64,000 bases of DNA, taken from NCBI GenBank assembly GCA_026418615.1, contig JAOAAY010000003.1:1-64000 (forward strand). The letters are read 5' to 3'. This document shows positions 63,302-64,000 of the stretch, piece after piece; the stretch's first letter is position 1; the number at the start of each line of letters is the position of its first letter. The stretch is from Candidatus Sumerlaeaceae bacterium (GTDB taxonomy: Bacteria > Sumerlaeota > Sumerlaeia > Sumerlaeales > Sumerlaeaceae). Position numbers and translations under genes: made by a program. The notes under the pieces were generated by a model. The model was not told the DNA's origin and ran no database searches. It saw nothing but the letters and a program-made list of their open reading frames with translations.

Positions 63302-64000
63302 CCATGCCGCGGTCAGCAGAGACATTTAATTTTTCCAACAGCGTCCCTTTGGCGGCTTCGAGGGCAATGATGGCCTTATTATAATCAATGATGGCACGGA
63401 TCAATCCGATCCGGGCGTCGGCAAGGTCGCGCTGAAAGGCCAAGACATCAAAACTCGTTGCCAGACCAACGGCTTGGCGCTTCTGCCCCGAATCCACTTT
63501 GGCCTTATTGAATTCGACTGTGGCGCGCCCCACTTGCACCTTTTGCAGGTTGGTCTCGATGGCCCGGATGGCGGTACGCACATCGAGCACCACATGATCC
63601 CGCGTTTGCTGCAGTTTCAGAAAGGCTGCGTCCACCTGTTTTTCGGCCTGATGATAGCGGTAACGCGCCGCACGATTCTGTAGCGGGTAGTTCAACTCCA
63701 ACCCGAATTTCCAACTGTTGTAATCCGTCCCGTAGACGGATTCCAAGGCGTCGCTGTTGGTGCCGGCGGCTCCTGTTGCGAAATAGGCCGCGTAGGCATC
63801 CAAAGCGGGGAGGGTCTGGTTCTGAGCGACCCGCAGCCGGAGATTCGACTTTTCAATCTCCATGCGCACCTGCTCGAATTCGGGGCGCTTGAGGATGGCC
63901 TCGCCGATGAACTTGCGCTCATCGAGCGGATAATTCGGGATGTCAGGTAATTCAGTGGGGCGCAGCGCCACATCCCGCAACTCGCAGATCTCCGCGAGTC
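63252..64000 (-). CDS. TolC-family outer-membrane efflux protein, 5' end outside window
   Basis: At least 249 C-terminal residues; the frame is open to the window edge. It shows the outer-membrane efflux protein repeat: long heptad-like helices (LRLRVAQNQTLPALDAYAAYF, AAFLKLQQTRDHVVLDVRTAIRAIE) followed by a beta segment (SWKFGLELNYPLQN) and another pair (AVGLATSFDVLAFQRDLADARIGLIRAIIDYNKAIIALEAAKGTLLEKL). This matches PF02321 and a trimeric channel-tunnel for export through the envelope. Partner periplasmic adaptor and inner-membrane pump genes would lie outside. The 3' end overlaps the nucleoside-phosphorylase-like gene. Confidence 0.92.
   Translation of the reverse strand, partial: LAEICELRDVALRPTELPDIPNYPLDERKFIGEAILKRPEFEQVRMEIEKSNLRLRVAQNQTLPALDAYAAYFATGAAGTNSDALESVYGTDYNSWKFGLELNYPLQNRAARYRYHQAEKQVDAAFLKLQQTRDHVVLDVRTAIRAIETNLQKVQVGRATVEFNKAKVDSGQKRQAVGLATSFDVLAFQRDLADARIGLIRAIIDYNKAIIALEAAKGTLLEKLNVSADRGMVMQTGAVPAKPFEVSD

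Overview
The window is a dense, GC-rich (roughly 60% by eye) chromosomal segment with about 46 protein genes on both strands and two tRNA genes. I see no insertion sequence, prophage, CRISPR array or rRNA. The cell is a didermic bacterium: there is a TolC-family outer-membrane protein, an O-antigen ligase/polymerase-type protein, several lipoprotein and Sec signals, a type II/IV prepilin and a sigma-54 activator. The pseudopilin-type tails (YDPTNG..S.GDI.R.R), the large metagenome-type exported proteins and the mixture of gene families suggest an uncultured lineage such as Sumerlaeota (BRC1) or Hydrogenedentota. That placement is inference from memory of protein style, not a search result.

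Layout. 1-6.5 kb (minus): an ABC sugar-type solute-binding protein, DUF1015, an unknown NodB-like protein, agmatine deiminase and a flippase-like membrane protein. 6.5-14.3 kb: DUF429, DnaJ, a GT4 glycosyltransferase, a small unknown acidic protein, an exported DUF255 thioredoxin-like lipoprotein and an NtrC-type regulator. 14.3-20.7 kb: a Gfo/Idh/MocA oxidoreductase, a prepilin, a DnaE-like protein with a ruined polymerase active site, a cyclophilin, an FmdB zinc ribbon and a small basic protein. 20.7-30.3 kb: a multi-pass GT39-like protein, a polysaccharide deacetylase-like protein, an exported parvulin, an exported protein of unknown function, DXS and an alpha/beta hydrolase. 30.4-35.2 kb: an exported VIT/VWA protein, a Sec-exported pseudopilin-like protein, tRNA-Lys and three very small exported proteins. 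Several of these units have clear intrinsic terminators.

35.2-41.3 kb (minus): a GalU-like nucleotidyltransferase overlapping a 1113-residue fusion of GHMP sugar kinase and UDP-sugar pyrophosphorylase, then an M3 peptidase. 41.5-50.8 kb (plus): a TIGR04283-like glycosyltransferase, GyrB, a PAS protein and SpoIIE/PP2C phosphatase pair of the kind I associate with [FeFe]-hydrogenase loci, a Ser/Thr kinase fused to a cyclic-nucleotide-binding domain, and a secreted FN3/beta-propeller-like protein. 50.8-57 kb: a degenerate Gfo/Idh-like protein, a second flippase-like protein, and an O-antigen ligase - GT39 - 3-methyladenine glycosylase operon. 57-64 kb: tRNA-Pro, a very large GH2 glycosidase, an unknown protein, a lipoprotein, a nucleoside-phosphorylase-like protein and a truncated TolC-family gene.

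The main themes are envelope glycan assembly (GT4, two GT39-like proteins, ligase, two flippase-like proteins, UDP-sugar synthesis), export and folding in the periplasm (cyclophilin, parvulin, thioredoxin-like lipoprotein), and phosphorylation-based signalling. The most unusual items are the polymerase-dead DnaE-like protein, the kinase-pyrophosphorylase fusion, and the PAS/PP2C pair with no hydrogenase beside it.
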